Source: Candidatus Roizmanbacteria bacterium RIFCSPHIGHO2_02_FULL_37_13b (lineage in GTDB: Bacteria > Patescibacteriota > Microgenomatia > UBA1406 > HO2-37-13b). Taken from it: 48,262 bases of DNA. A model generated the notes under the pieces. The model worked only from the letters and a program-made list of their open reading frames with translations. It did no database searches and had not been told where the DNA came from. Positions within the stretch are counted from its first letter, which is position 1; every line of letters starts with the position of its first letter. The stretch covers positions 81,152-129,413 of the forward strand of contig MFZK01000022.1 in the NCBI GenBank assembly GCA_001789395.1, given 5' to 3'. The position numbers were made by a program, and so were the translations under genes. Of this stretch, positions 28,173-36,759 are shown piece after piece.

Positions 28173-29609
28173 ATGAAAAAGTTCTACTTAACCACGGCTA
28201 TACCATATGTAAATAGCCGACCTCACATCGGCCATGCATTGGAATTTGTACAGACTGATGCGATTGCCCGTTATCATCGTCTACTTGGAGAACAAGTATG
28301 TTTACTTTCAGGAGGGGATGAAAACGCCTTAAAAAATGTGCAAGCAGCTGAAGCAGTGAGTCAAGATATACAATCATTTGTTGATAATAACGCCCGTCTT
28401 TTTGAGGAGTTAGCTAAAAAAATAAACGTCCTGTTTGATGTTTTTCAAAAGGGATCAGATAAAAAAACACATTATCCTTCATCACAGCTTTTGTGGAAAA
28501 AGTGTTTTGAAAATGAAGATATTTATCAGAAAACTTATCAGGGATTGTATTGTGTTGGGTGTGAACTTTTTTATGAGGAAAGAGAGCTCAATGAAAATAA
28601 AGAATGTTTTGAGCACCCCGGTAAAAAATTGGAAACCGTAAAGGAAGAAAACTACTTTTTTAAATTATCAAAATATCAAAATCAGTTGATCGAACTTATT
28701 TCAACTGACAAATTATTGATTGTTCCAATTTCACGTAAAAATGAAATGCTGTCATTTCTGAAAAATCCTCTGCAGGATATTAGCATATCCCGATCTAATA
28801 AACGGGCGAAAAATTGGGGAGTACCGGTGCCAGGAGACAGTTCACAACGTATTTATGTTTGGTTTGATGCCTTAAACATTTATCAATCCGGTGTAGGGTT
28901 TGGCTGGGATGAAAAAACTTATCAAAAATGGTGGCCGGCTGATCTACATGTCATTGGTAAAGGAATCACCCGTTTTCATGCTATTTATTGGCCGGCGTTT
29001 TTAATATCAGCTGGCCTTAAAGTGCCAAAATCACTTTTTGTCCATGGATATTTAACAATAGATGGACAGAAAATGTCGAAAACTGTCGGCAATGTCATCG
29101 ATCCTTTAGTTTTTATCAATAAATATGGCGTTGATCCTCTACGATATTATTTATTGCGGGAAATCCCAAGTTATGGGGATGGTGATTTTTCTGAGAGGCG
29201 TTTTGTTGAAATATATAATGCTGATTTGGCGAATGGTTTAGGGAATTTGATATCTAGAGTGGCAAAGTTGTGTGAAAATTCTGGTTTAGAGTTTAAAATA
29301 AATGATTTCTCAAAAGAAGTTTATCAGGAAGAATGGATAAATAGATTAAAAGAATATAGATTTGATACTGCACTTTCACTTATTTGGTTAGATATATCAA
29401 TTGTAGATCAACACGTTAATCAAAATGAACCCTGGTATATAAAAGATATAAATAAACTAAAAGAAATATTACAGGTGGAAGTTGATGATATCAGAAAAAT
29501 TGCTTTTCGTTTATTACCTTTTTTACCGGAGACTGCGGAAAAAATATTGAAACAATTTTCTACTTCTGAAATTAAATCTTCAGAGCCTTATTTTTTAAGA
29601 ATCAAGTAA
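28173..29609 (+). CDS. metG: Methionyl-tRNA synthetase
   Basis: 'TTAIPYVNSRPHIGHALEF', 'WFDALNIYQSG', 'GQKMSKTVGNVIDP'. Confidence 0.92.
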   Translation: MKKFYLTTAIPYVNSRPHIGHALEFVQTDAIARYHRLLGEQVCLLSGGDENALKNVQAAEAVSQDIQSFVDNNARLFEELAKKINVLFDVFQKGSDKKTHYPSSQLLWKKCFENEDIYQKTYQGLYCVGCELFYEERELNENKECFEHPGKKLETVKEENYFFKLSKYQNQLIELISTDKLLIVPISRKNEMLSFLKNPLQDISISRSNKRAKNWGVPVPGDSSQRIYVWFDALNIYQSGVGFGWDEKTYQKWWPADLHVIGKGITRFHAIYWPAFLISAGLKVPKSLFVHGYLTIDGQKMSKTVGNVIDPLVFINKYGVDPLRYYLLREIPSYGDGDFSERRFVEIYNADLANGLGNLISRVAKLCENSGLEFKINDFSKEVYQEEWINRLKEYRFDTALSLIWLDISIVDQHVNQNEPWYIKDINKLKEILQVEVDDIRKIAFRLLPFLPETAEKILKQFSTSEIKSSEPYFLRIK

Positions 29610-30035
29610 TCCCTTAAAAATAGTGGCCAGCAAATCTTTCGGAGAAATGATTTTGACTTTTTTAATTTTATCCCTAATAATTTTGTTATTAAGATGTTTT
29701 TTATCCAAGGTAATTAGATAGTCTGAGTGGGTTAAAACTGCTCCAGCAATCACATGAACATCTTTTTGATTAACAAGAGCTGTAAACGGTTGTTTTTCAT
29801 CGGTAGTAATTTTTTCCCGGACGATTAATCCGCAGTCGATAATTTTTTTATCAATTTCATATCTTTGATATTTTGGTATTTTGTGTAAATTATTATTTAA
29901 TTCCTCAATGACAGTTTGGGTTGTTAAACCAATGATTTGTTTCCCTTTAACCATGGTTAACAAACGGGATGAAGCACCAGAGACAGAATACATTCCTGAA
30001 AATATCACCGAAGCATCAAAAAAGACCTTGATCAT
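29595..30035 (-). CDS. PIN-domain ribonuclease (toxin-like)
   Basis: 'MIKVFFDASVIFSGMYS', 'DVHVIAGAVLTHSDYLITLDKKHL'. Confidence 0.8.
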   Translation of the reverse strand: MIKVFFDASVIFSGMYSVSGASSRLLTMVKGKQIIGLTTQTVIEELNNNLHKIPKYQRYEIDKKIIDCGLIVREKITTDEKQPFTALVNQKDVHVIAGAVLTHSDYLITLDKKHLNNKIIRDKIKKVKIISPKDLLATIFKGLLDS

Positions 30036-30313
30036 GATTTATTTTTGCCCAGTTTTTTATCGATTTTTTTTCTCAAGTTAACCGGTAAAGTATCATCTTT
30101 GATAAATTGTTCCAGTTCTTTTTGACTATAAAGACGGTATCTAACAGGTTTTTCAATCGGTTCAATGATTATTTGGTCTAAAACCTTTTTGGCTTTAATC
30201 ATTTTTCCTTCCTTAAAACCAAGTTGATCACGCCAGGATTTTGGAATGGTGATCATGCCTTTGGTTAGTATCCGAAGCCATTCTTCTTGTGGTAACACAG
30301 TCGGTGGTGTCAT
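30032..30313 (-). CDS. AbrB/SpoVT-like antitoxin
   Basis: 'RILTKGMITIPKSWRDQLGFKEGKMIKAKKVLDQIIIEPIE'; overlaps the PIN gene. Confidence 0.8.
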   Translation of the reverse strand: MTPPTVLPQEEWLRILTKGMITIPKSWRDQLGFKEGKMIKAKKVLDQIIIEPIEKPVRYRLYSQKELEQFIKDDTLPVNLRKKIDKKLGKNKS

Positions 30314-30385
30314 AGTTAATAAGTTAAAATTTCTAACTATTAGAATTGTAAACTAATGTAATAGAATTGTCAATAAATAAAATGT

Positions 30386-32083
30386 TTACTCTTTTCTTTC
30401 GAAATATGCTTTCAAGATTTCCTTGGCGATTGGGGCAGCGACATTAGATCCTTCTCCTGATTCTTCGACCATCACAGTGACAATAATTTCCGGATTGTCG
30501 TAGGGTGCAAAGATAGTAAACCAAGCATGGGGAAGCCTTGATTCAAGATGTGACTCGGCAGTACCAGTTTTGCAGCCTACCTGAATTGGTTGTAATTGGC
30601 TAGAATTAGTGGCGGCGTCATTTGTTTGAGATTGCTTCACTTCGTTCGCAATGACATTATTTTTCACTCTAAAGTCAAAAAATGGCCAGCCGGTACCACC
30701 GGTTAAACATGCTTGTTTCATTCCCTCGAGAATCAAATTGATATTTTTTTCAGAAACTCCAAGCGAATGGCAGCTACTTTTTTGATTTTTTAAAAGAAGT
30801 GGAGTACATAATTGCCCATGATTAACTACTGCCGCAGTTGCCATATTAACTTGAAGTGGAGTTGCCAGAAGATAACCTTGGCCAATAGATAAATTATACG
30901 TGTCCCCTAAATACCATCTTTCATGCAATATCTCTTTTTTCCAAAAATCAGATGGGATGAGACCTGGCTTATCGGAGAGTTTACTCTCGGTTTTTTTCCC
31001 GTAGCCGAACTTCTCAGCCCAATATTTAATACCAACCGGTCCTAATTTTTCGCCGACACGGTAAAAGAAAATATCATTTGATCTTCTAAGGCCCTTGATT
31101 AAATCTACCATGCCTTCGGTCTTACCGTATTTCAAAAAGTACCAATTGCCAAATTTCAATGGACCAGCTGTAATAACTCCGGTATCCTCCACAGTGAAAT
31201 TCTCATCAATTTTATTTTCTTGCAGAGCTCCGGCTGCTAGAATTAACTTAAAGACAGATCCTGGAGGATATGTGCCTTCTAAAGCCCGATTAAAAAGAGG
31301 TTTTTCTGGATCGGCCATGTATTTTTTAATGGCTTCTTGATTATTGTTTTCAAAAATCTGTGGATTAAATGATGGAAAGCTCATAAGGGCTAATATTTCT
31401 CCATTTGGTTTGGAAGCGATAATTGCTGCTTTTTTCTCCTTTAAAACAACAATACCACCGCTATTTATTATTGTTTCTGATGTTAATATTGAATAGGCTT
31501 TTTGTTGAAGATAGTTATCGATTGAAAGTTGGATTTTATGGCCGGGAATGGGATCGGTTTGTGAAATAATTTTTCTTATCTTACCTTGGGCATTGACCTC
31601 GATTAACCTTTTCCCTTTTCTACCGCGTAGATCACATTCAAAAATTTGTTCAATACCACTCTTACCAATTTTGTCATTAAGCTTTAATTTATTAGCGCAG
31701 GCATCGTTTTTTAGGTCATGGTCGTTGGCCAGTTGTCTAAAACCAACAAGATGAGAGGCTGCATCAGTCAAGGGATAAACACGTTTTATATTTATATCAT
31801 TTTCTTTTTGGGAATAAGCAATTTGGAAACCTTTGCGATCGACAATTACACCCCTTTGAGCTTCAATGGGAATTTCTTTAATTCGGTTATTTTCTGCTAA
31901 AAAACGATAATATGTTCCTTTTACAACTGTCAATTGAAACAATCTGGCTGCTAGACCGAAGAATAGGATAATTATTATATATGGCAAAATGTCATATCGA
32001 AAATGACGGTCGCGATGATATTTTCCGCTAAAAGTGATAGGTTGTGAATCGTATTTTTGGAATGGAACGATTTTTTGAGCCAT
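30386..32083 (-). CDS. mrdA: Penicillin-binding protein 2 (transpeptidase)
   Basis: 'QRGVIVDRKGFQIAYSQ', 'GTYPPGSVFKLILA', 'RRSNDIFFYRVGEKLG', 'GCKTGTAES'; contains a repeat-encoded insert before KTGT. Confidence 0.85.
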   Translation of the reverse strand: MAQKIVPFQKYDSQPITFSGKYHRDRHFRYDILPYIIIILFFGLAARLFQLTVVKGTYYRFLAENNRIKEIPIEAQRGVIVDRKGFQIAYSQKENDINIKRVYPLTDAASHLVGFRQLANDHDLKNDACANKLKLNDKIGKSGIEQIFECDLRGRKGKRLIEVNAQGKIRKIISQTDPIPGHKIQLSIDNYLQQKAYSILTSETIINSGGIVVLKEKKAAIIASKPNGEILALMSFPSFNPQIFENNNQEAIKKYMADPEKPLFNRALEGTYPPGSVFKLILAAGALQENKIDENFTVEDTGVITAGPLKFGNWYFLKYGKTEGMVDLIKGLRRSNDIFFYRVGEKLGPVGIKYWAEKFGYGKKTESKLSDKPGLIPSDFWKKEILHERWYLGDTYNLSIGQGYLLATPLQVNMATAAVVNHGQLCTPLLLKNQKSSCHSLGVSEKNINLILEGMKQACLTGGTGWPFFDFRVKNNVIANEVKQSQTNDAATNSSQLQPIQVGCKTGTAESHLESRLPHAWFTIFAPYDNPEIIVTVMVEESGEGSNVAAPIAKEILKAYFERKE

Positions 32084-32089
32084 AAAATA

Positions 32090-32806
32090 TTAAATAATTG
32101 TTTTTATTGGTTGATTTTTAATTTCTTCTTGAACAGTGGTACTTTCACCATGACCGGGAAGAATGATGGTTTTTTTCGGCAGAGACAAGATTTGTTTTAA
32201 CAACTTATATAATGCATCTTTGTTGGAATAGGAAAAATCATAGCGGCCGATGTTGTTTTTGAAAATCGTGTCACCGGAAAACATAGTTGTAACTGGTTGA
32301 AATTGATCCCCGCCTGCGGTGTGGTTAGTTGAAATTAGTTTATTTTTAAAAAAAATACAGACAGAACCAGGGGTATGGCCGGGAGTGTGTAATACATGAA
32401 ACATGAGACGTGAAACATGAAACATTTCTTGCTCGAAAAATTTTATGTTTTGAGGTAAAGGATAATTGATCTTACGTTTAAGCCAAAAAGATGCTGATTG
32501 ATTCATGGTTTTTAGTAAAAAAAGATCATCTCGGTGTATAAAATAAGGAATTATTCGATTGCTCGATTGCTCGATTGCTTTATTATTGCTTAGAATAAGT
32601 TGCAGTTCTCCGGCGGCTAGATTGTGGTCAAAATGACCATGGGTGGCTATTATTGCTCTGAGGTTTAGCTTAAGACGGAGGACTTGCTCAGCGATAAATT
32701 CAGCGCTATCTGCCGGATCAATGACTATTGCTTCCTTTGTCATCTTGTCATAAACAAGATAACAATTTGTCGAAAGTCCGCCTAAACATAAGGTATCAAT
32801 TGTCAT
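32090..32806 (-). CDS. MBL-fold hydrolase (glyoxalase II-like)
   Basis: 'IIATHGHFDHNLAAGEL', 'LHTPGHTPGSVC', 'MFSGDTIF', 'ILPGHGESTT'; three repeat-like inserts. Confidence 0.88.
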   Translation of the reverse strand: MTIDTLCLGGLSTNCYLVYDKMTKEAIVIDPADSAEFIAEQVLRLKLNLRAIIATHGHFDHNLAAGELQLILSNNKAIEQSSNRIIPYFIHRDDLFLLKTMNQSASFWLKRKINYPLPQNIKFFEQEMFHVSRLMFHVLHTPGHTPGSVCIFFKNKLISTNHTAGGDQFQPVTTMFSGDTIFKNNIGRYDFSYSNKDALYKLLKQILSLPKKTIILPGHGESTTVQEEIKNQPIKTII

Positions 32807-32829
32807 GGCTAAGTTATTATAATACAGGT

Positions 32830-34488
32830 ATGGGGAAAAAAATCAGCGCCATTTTGATTTTATTTTTGCTTTTTTTTACACCACAGGCCAATGCTCAGAA
32901 TGTCGCGGGATCAGAAAATAATAATTGCGGTCTCCACCTTAATCAGCGAGAGGAAGGAGATATAGCTGCAGCCGCGGAACTTTGTAACAGCAATGGTGGT
33001 GATTGGGGAAAAGTAGTTATAACTTTACAGGATGATATTATTGGAAATGTTGATGAGCTAAACAATACCTTTAATTTACTTAGAAAATATCATCTTGAAC
33101 CCATAATTCGACTAGCGACCCATCTCTGTGGTGATTCATGGTGTCAGCCAACTTTGGATGATTCAACTCGATGGGTCAATTTTTTAACCAGTCCACGCCT
33201 TTATTGGCCGACGTCACAAAAGCGGATTATTCTTTTTAATGAAGTCAATCATGCTAAGGAATGGGGAGGAGTAACTGATCCTAAATCTTATGCTGATGTT
33301 GCCCAAAGATTCTGTACTGATTTTAAGACGGCAGACTCTAATTTTTTTGTAATGCTGGCTGGTTTTGATGCTTCAAATCCTACAATGGATGAAGCGATAT
33401 ATTTACAGCAATTGGTTTCTTATAAACCGGAAATATTTGATTGTATAGATGGTTGGACATCTCATTCATATCCAAATCCCGGATTTCGAAGCTCTCCCCA
33501 TGGACTAGGCCGCGGTTCTATCAGGACGTATGAATGGGAGATGAATTTGCTGAAAAGACTAGGAGTAAAAAAAGATTATTGTGTCTATAACACTGAGACA
33601 GGTTGGCCACATTCTGAAGGTACGAGCATTGATAATCGTTATTTGCCGGTGGATACTGTGGCTAAATATACCGGAATTTTATCAGCGATGTTAAACGCTG
33701 ATCCAAAAATATGCAGCTACAATTTTTTTATCATCAACGATCAAAGCGAGTTATTTGAACATTTTTCTTGGAAATTGCCTGGGAATCTGGGAATGTATTC
33801 TCAAGCTGAGGAATTAAAAAAAATTCCTAAAGTAAGAGGTAACCCGAAGCAGCAGATACTTATTAATATCAAAGGTGATCTGCCCAAAAGACCAGTAGCC
33901 GATTCTGTTTTCAATGTGAATCTCAAATTAACTAATGGTGGTCAGGCTTGGCTTGATATGGCAGACGGTTATAGGTTTGGTTTGATTGAAGGAGATATCA
34001 TTTCCACTTTTTCACCGATAGTGGATATTCAATCAGGCAATTCTAAAGAAATAGATTTTAAATTTAAAACAGGAGTAAATATAGGGGAACAATGCGCTAA
34101 AGTTGGACTTTTTAAAAATGACAAAATTATTATGGAGCTGTTCGAATGGTGTTTTAAAGTCTTGCCCCAACCCAGTCTAGATTTTAGTATTGGTACTTTT
34201 TTGAAAACTAACGGTGAAGTCGAGTTAAAATTCATTGATAAGTGGGGAAAGGTTGTCTACTCTATTATCACTCAAGTTGATTATGTTGGACATCTGGAGA
34301 GTCTAAAGAATCTTGTCGTTGGTGATGTATATCGAGTCTTAGTTAATAAAAAGTATTATTTACCCGTTGAATCATCACTGACATTGCAAGAAGGAAACAA
34401 TCGGATGCGTTTTCCAGCAATGATACCAATCGATTTTAATGGGGATGGAAAATTCACCTTAAGCGATTTGTTGCCAATAAAAAAATAA
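32830..34488 (+). CDS. Secreted glycoside hydrolase-like protein with C-terminal dockerin-like motif
   Basis: Signal peptide MGKKISAILILFLLFFTPQANA; 'RIILFNEVNHAKEWGG', 'YNTETGWPHSEG'; C-terminal 'IDFNGDGKFTLSDLLPI'. Start moved to 32830 for the signal peptide. Confidence 0.7.
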   Translation: MGKKISAILILFLLFFTPQANAQNVAGSENNNCGLHLNQREEGDIAAAAELCNSNGGDWGKVVITLQDDIIGNVDELNNTFNLLRKYHLEPIIRLATHLCGDSWCQPTLDDSTRWVNFLTSPRLYWPTSQKRIILFNEVNHAKEWGGVTDPKSYADVAQRFCTDFKTADSNFFVMLAGFDASNPTMDEAIYLQQLVSYKPEIFDCIDGWTSHSYPNPGFRSSPHGLGRGSIRTYEWEMNLLKRLGVKKDYCVYNTETGWPHSEGTSIDNRYLPVDTVAKYTGILSAMLNADPKICSYNFFIINDQSELFEHFSWKLPGNLGMYSQAEELKKIPKVRGNPKQQILINIKGDLPKRPVADSVFNVNLKLTNGGQAWLDMADGYRFGLIEGDIISTFSPIVDIQSGNSKEIDFKFKTGVNIGEQCAKVGLFKNDKIIMELFEWCFKVLPQPSLDFSIGTFLKTNGEVELKFIDKWGKVVYSIITQVDYVGHLESLKNLVVGDVYRVLVNKKYYLPVESSLTLQEGNNRMRFPAMIPIDFNGDGKFTLSDLLPIKK

Positions 34489-34529
34489 AAAAATTCATCT
34501 TTTTTCCTACTTTTTGTTTTTCGTGCTTT

Positions 34530-34645
34530 ACTCTTCGTGAAAAATAATCTGTACGTCACGTTCTTGAGGGAACCCAAGCCATTCGGCTTTACCCTCTGCA
34601 AACGTATAACTACAGCTTATAATTTCACTCAGAAATTGCTCGAGA
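34530..34645 (-). ncRNA. Candidate structured RNA, unknown class, copy A
   Basis: On minus strand ATAAgCTGTA..ACGTTtgcaGAGGGtaAAGCC-GAAT-GGCTTgggttCCCTCaagAACGT..TACAGaTTAT; aligns with 25030-25138. Confidence 0.5.
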
Positions 34646-34666
34646 AAACAAAAAGTACAAAAATAT

Positions 34667-35326
34667 TTATTTATTATCAATAATTCTCTGTAGCAGCTCG
34701 AGGTGGTGGATAATGTCACTGGAAAAGTAACTTCCTGGGCAAATTGCATCTGGCAGATATTTTTGTTTCATCACAAAGGCAAGTGTTTTATCATTCATTG
34801 CTCCGTCAAGAATGATTTTGCCCCCAAATCCTAATTTGTGCAGCTCTTCAATTTTATTTAAGACCTCTGGTACAAACGGAGAGCCTTGTTGGCCGGGGTG
34901 GACGGTCATGAGTTGGACTGTGTCAAACTGCTTAATACTATCCCAATTATCAGCTACAGAATCTTCAGGATTGAGAACGAGTCCGAATTGAAAGTTTGAG
35001 GATAGAGGATAAGGGACGGCGGGTAGAACTTTAATGTGGATAAGGACACATTTTATTTTGACAACATTGGTAATCAGGTTTAATTTTTCGATTTCGGAGA
35101 CATAGTCATCGACCATTAAGTGAAATTCGAAAGTCTTTTGTTTAATTGTTCCATTATTCCATCGTTCAATTGTTGTAGCGATTTCCTCAATCTGAACGGT
35201 TTTATTTGGGACGAATTTTCCGTCGGTGATGTCGATTTGGAAATAAGAAAAAAAGGGAAGCAGAGCTTTTAGACGCTTTAATAAATCATCTGTATTTTTT
35301 TCAAGAATAGATGGATAAATTAACAT
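34667..35326 (-). CDS. rpe: Ribulose-phosphate 3-epimerase
   Basis: 'YFQIDITDGKFVPN', 'FEFHLMVDDY', 'LMTVHPGQQGSPFVPEVLNKI', 'IILDGAMN'. Confidence 0.85.
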   Translation of the reverse strand: MLIYPSILEKNTDDLLKRLKALLPFFSYFQIDITDGKFVPNKTVQIEEIATTIERWNNGTIKQKTFEFHLMVDDYVSEIEKLNLITNVVKIKCVLIHIKVLPAVPYPLSSNFQFGLVLNPEDSVADNWDSIKQFDTVQLMTVHPGQQGSPFVPEVLNKIEELHKLGFGGKIILDGAMNDKTLAFVMKQKYLPDAICPGSYFSSDIIHHLELLQRIIDNK

Positions 35327-35345
35327 TGATGGTAATTTTCAATGA

Positions 35346-35864
35346 TCAATTATCAAGTTTTTTTAGTCTTCTTAAATATTTTTCTCCGGTTTTGGGAGTA
35401 GCAGTAAGAAATGCATTAATCATTGCTTTAGCTTGTTCTTCTGTCACATAATCTGAAGGGATTGAAAGGATATTAATATGGTCGTTTTCGCGGGCATGGC
35501 TTACTTGATCGACATTAAAGCCTAAAGCACAGATAATGCCTTTAAAGCGATTGGCCATGACGGAGACGCCAACACCCGAGCCGCAGATAAGGATGCCGAG
35601 TGATTCAGACGGGGCCGTCTTAATGTCATGCCGAATTTGTTTCGGCATCTTGTTTGTATTAATGGGATCCTGAATCGAGTTCAGGATGACAGTCGACGTT
35701 GTCACATTTTGGGCCACTTTACGGGCGAAATCGGGGTAGTCATCTTGCGGATCGTAGACTAAATTGCCGCAATCTGAAATCTCATGATCTTGTTCTTTTA
35801 ACCACCCGACCAGTTTATTTTTTAGCTCAAAACCTCTGTGGTCGCTTCCGATGTAGATTTTCAT
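35346..35864 (-). CDS. rpiB: Ribose-5-phosphate isomerase B with repeat-encoded insertion
   Basis: 'IYIGSDHRGFELKNKLVGWL', 'DDYPDFARKVAQ', 'GILICGSGVGVSVMANRFKGI', 'ARENDHINILSIPSDYV'. Confidence 0.9.
   Translation of the reverse strand: MKIYIGSDHRGFELKNKLVGWLKEQDHEISDCGNLVYDPQDDYPDFARKVAQNVTTSTVILNSIQDPINTNKMPKQIRHDIKTAPSESLGILICGSGVGVSVMANRFKGIICALGFNVDQVSHARENDHINILSIPSDYVTEEQAKAMINAFLTATPKTGEKYLRRLKKLDN
35624..35691. repeat. REP-like double-hairpin element inside rpiB
   Basis: TGTCATGCCGAAtttgTTTCGGCATC...GGATCCTGAATCGAGTTCAGGATGACA; family of 19305-19380. Confidence 0.88.
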
Positions 35865-35879
35865 CTATAATAGAATACC

Positions 35880-36740
35880 ATGTTCGATACTCATTGTCAC
35901 CTAAACTTCAAAGCTTTTGATGGTATTGTTAACACGGTAATTAGCGCTGCCAGAGCTGTCGGAGTAAATAATATAGTTATTCCGGGGACTGATGTTGTAT
36001 CTTCAAAAAAAGCACTTCTGATTGCAGAAAAATATGACAATATTTATGCGGCAGTTGGTATTCATCCGCACCATGTTTTCGACATGGTGAAGCTCAAAAC
36101 TCAAAGCTCAAATCTTAAAGAACTTGATGAAATCGAAAGCTTGTTAAGAAATGATAAAGTTGTTGCTGTTGGGGAAGTGGGGCTTGACCGTCATATTTAT
36201 CAGAAGACCAAATATAACGAATATCAAGTAAATGAAGATTTTATGAAATTACAGGAACAATTTTTAATTGTTCAATTAAAGTTGGCTTATGAGTTTAAGA
36301 AAAGTGTCATTATACATAACAGGGAAGCAAAGGATGATCTTCTACAATTAATGACTGAAAATTGGGACCCGTATTTTGAAGGAAAGATTGTCTTTCATTG
36401 TTGTGAACCAGATGACATATTGTTAGATTTTGCTATTAAACATAATATATATATTGGAGTAGATGGCGATGTCACCTATTCGCCAAAGAAGGCAGCATTT
36501 GTCAAAAAAATACCATCAGAGCTATTGGTTTTGGAAACTGATAGCCCGTTTTTGCTGCCCCGCCTACCAGCGCCTGAAGCTGCAGGCAATGGCGGGCAGG
36601 CTGAACCTTTAAGATTTCCCAACATTCCGAAGAATTTGAATATAATTGCCGAATTTGTGGCAAAATCGAGAGGTGAATCTGTTGAAAACCTGCAAAGGCA
36701 AACCACCGAAAACGCCAAGAAATTATTCAATTTAACATGA
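35880..36740 (+). CDS. TatD family hydrolase
   Basis: 'MFDTHCHLNF', 'AAVGIHPHH', 'VAVGEVGLDRHIY', 'VIIHNREAKDDLL', 'LVLETDSPFLLP'. Confidence 0.9.
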   Translation: MFDTHCHLNFKAFDGIVNTVISAARAVGVNNIVIPGTDVVSSKKALLIAEKYDNIYAAVGIHPHHVFDMVKLKTQSSNLKELDEIESLLRNDKVVAVGEVGLDRHIYQKTKYNEYQVNEDFMKLQEQFLIVQLKLAYEFKKSVIIHNREAKDDLLQLMTENWDPYFEGKIVFHCCEPDDILLDFAIKHNIYIGVDGDVTYSPKKAAFVKKIPSELLVLETDSPFLLPRLPAPEAAGNGGQAEPLRFPNIPKNLNIIAEFVAKSRGESVENLQRQTTENAKKLFNLT

Positions 36741-36759
36741 GTGAGCTCCATTACATCTT

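Noticed and set aside
34528-34749. 73-aa minus-strand ORF containing EGKAEWLGFPQE
   Set aside because: Not called as a gene: it starts inside rpe in another frame, and the region is better explained for now as structured RNA. The coding alternative is stated in the finding.
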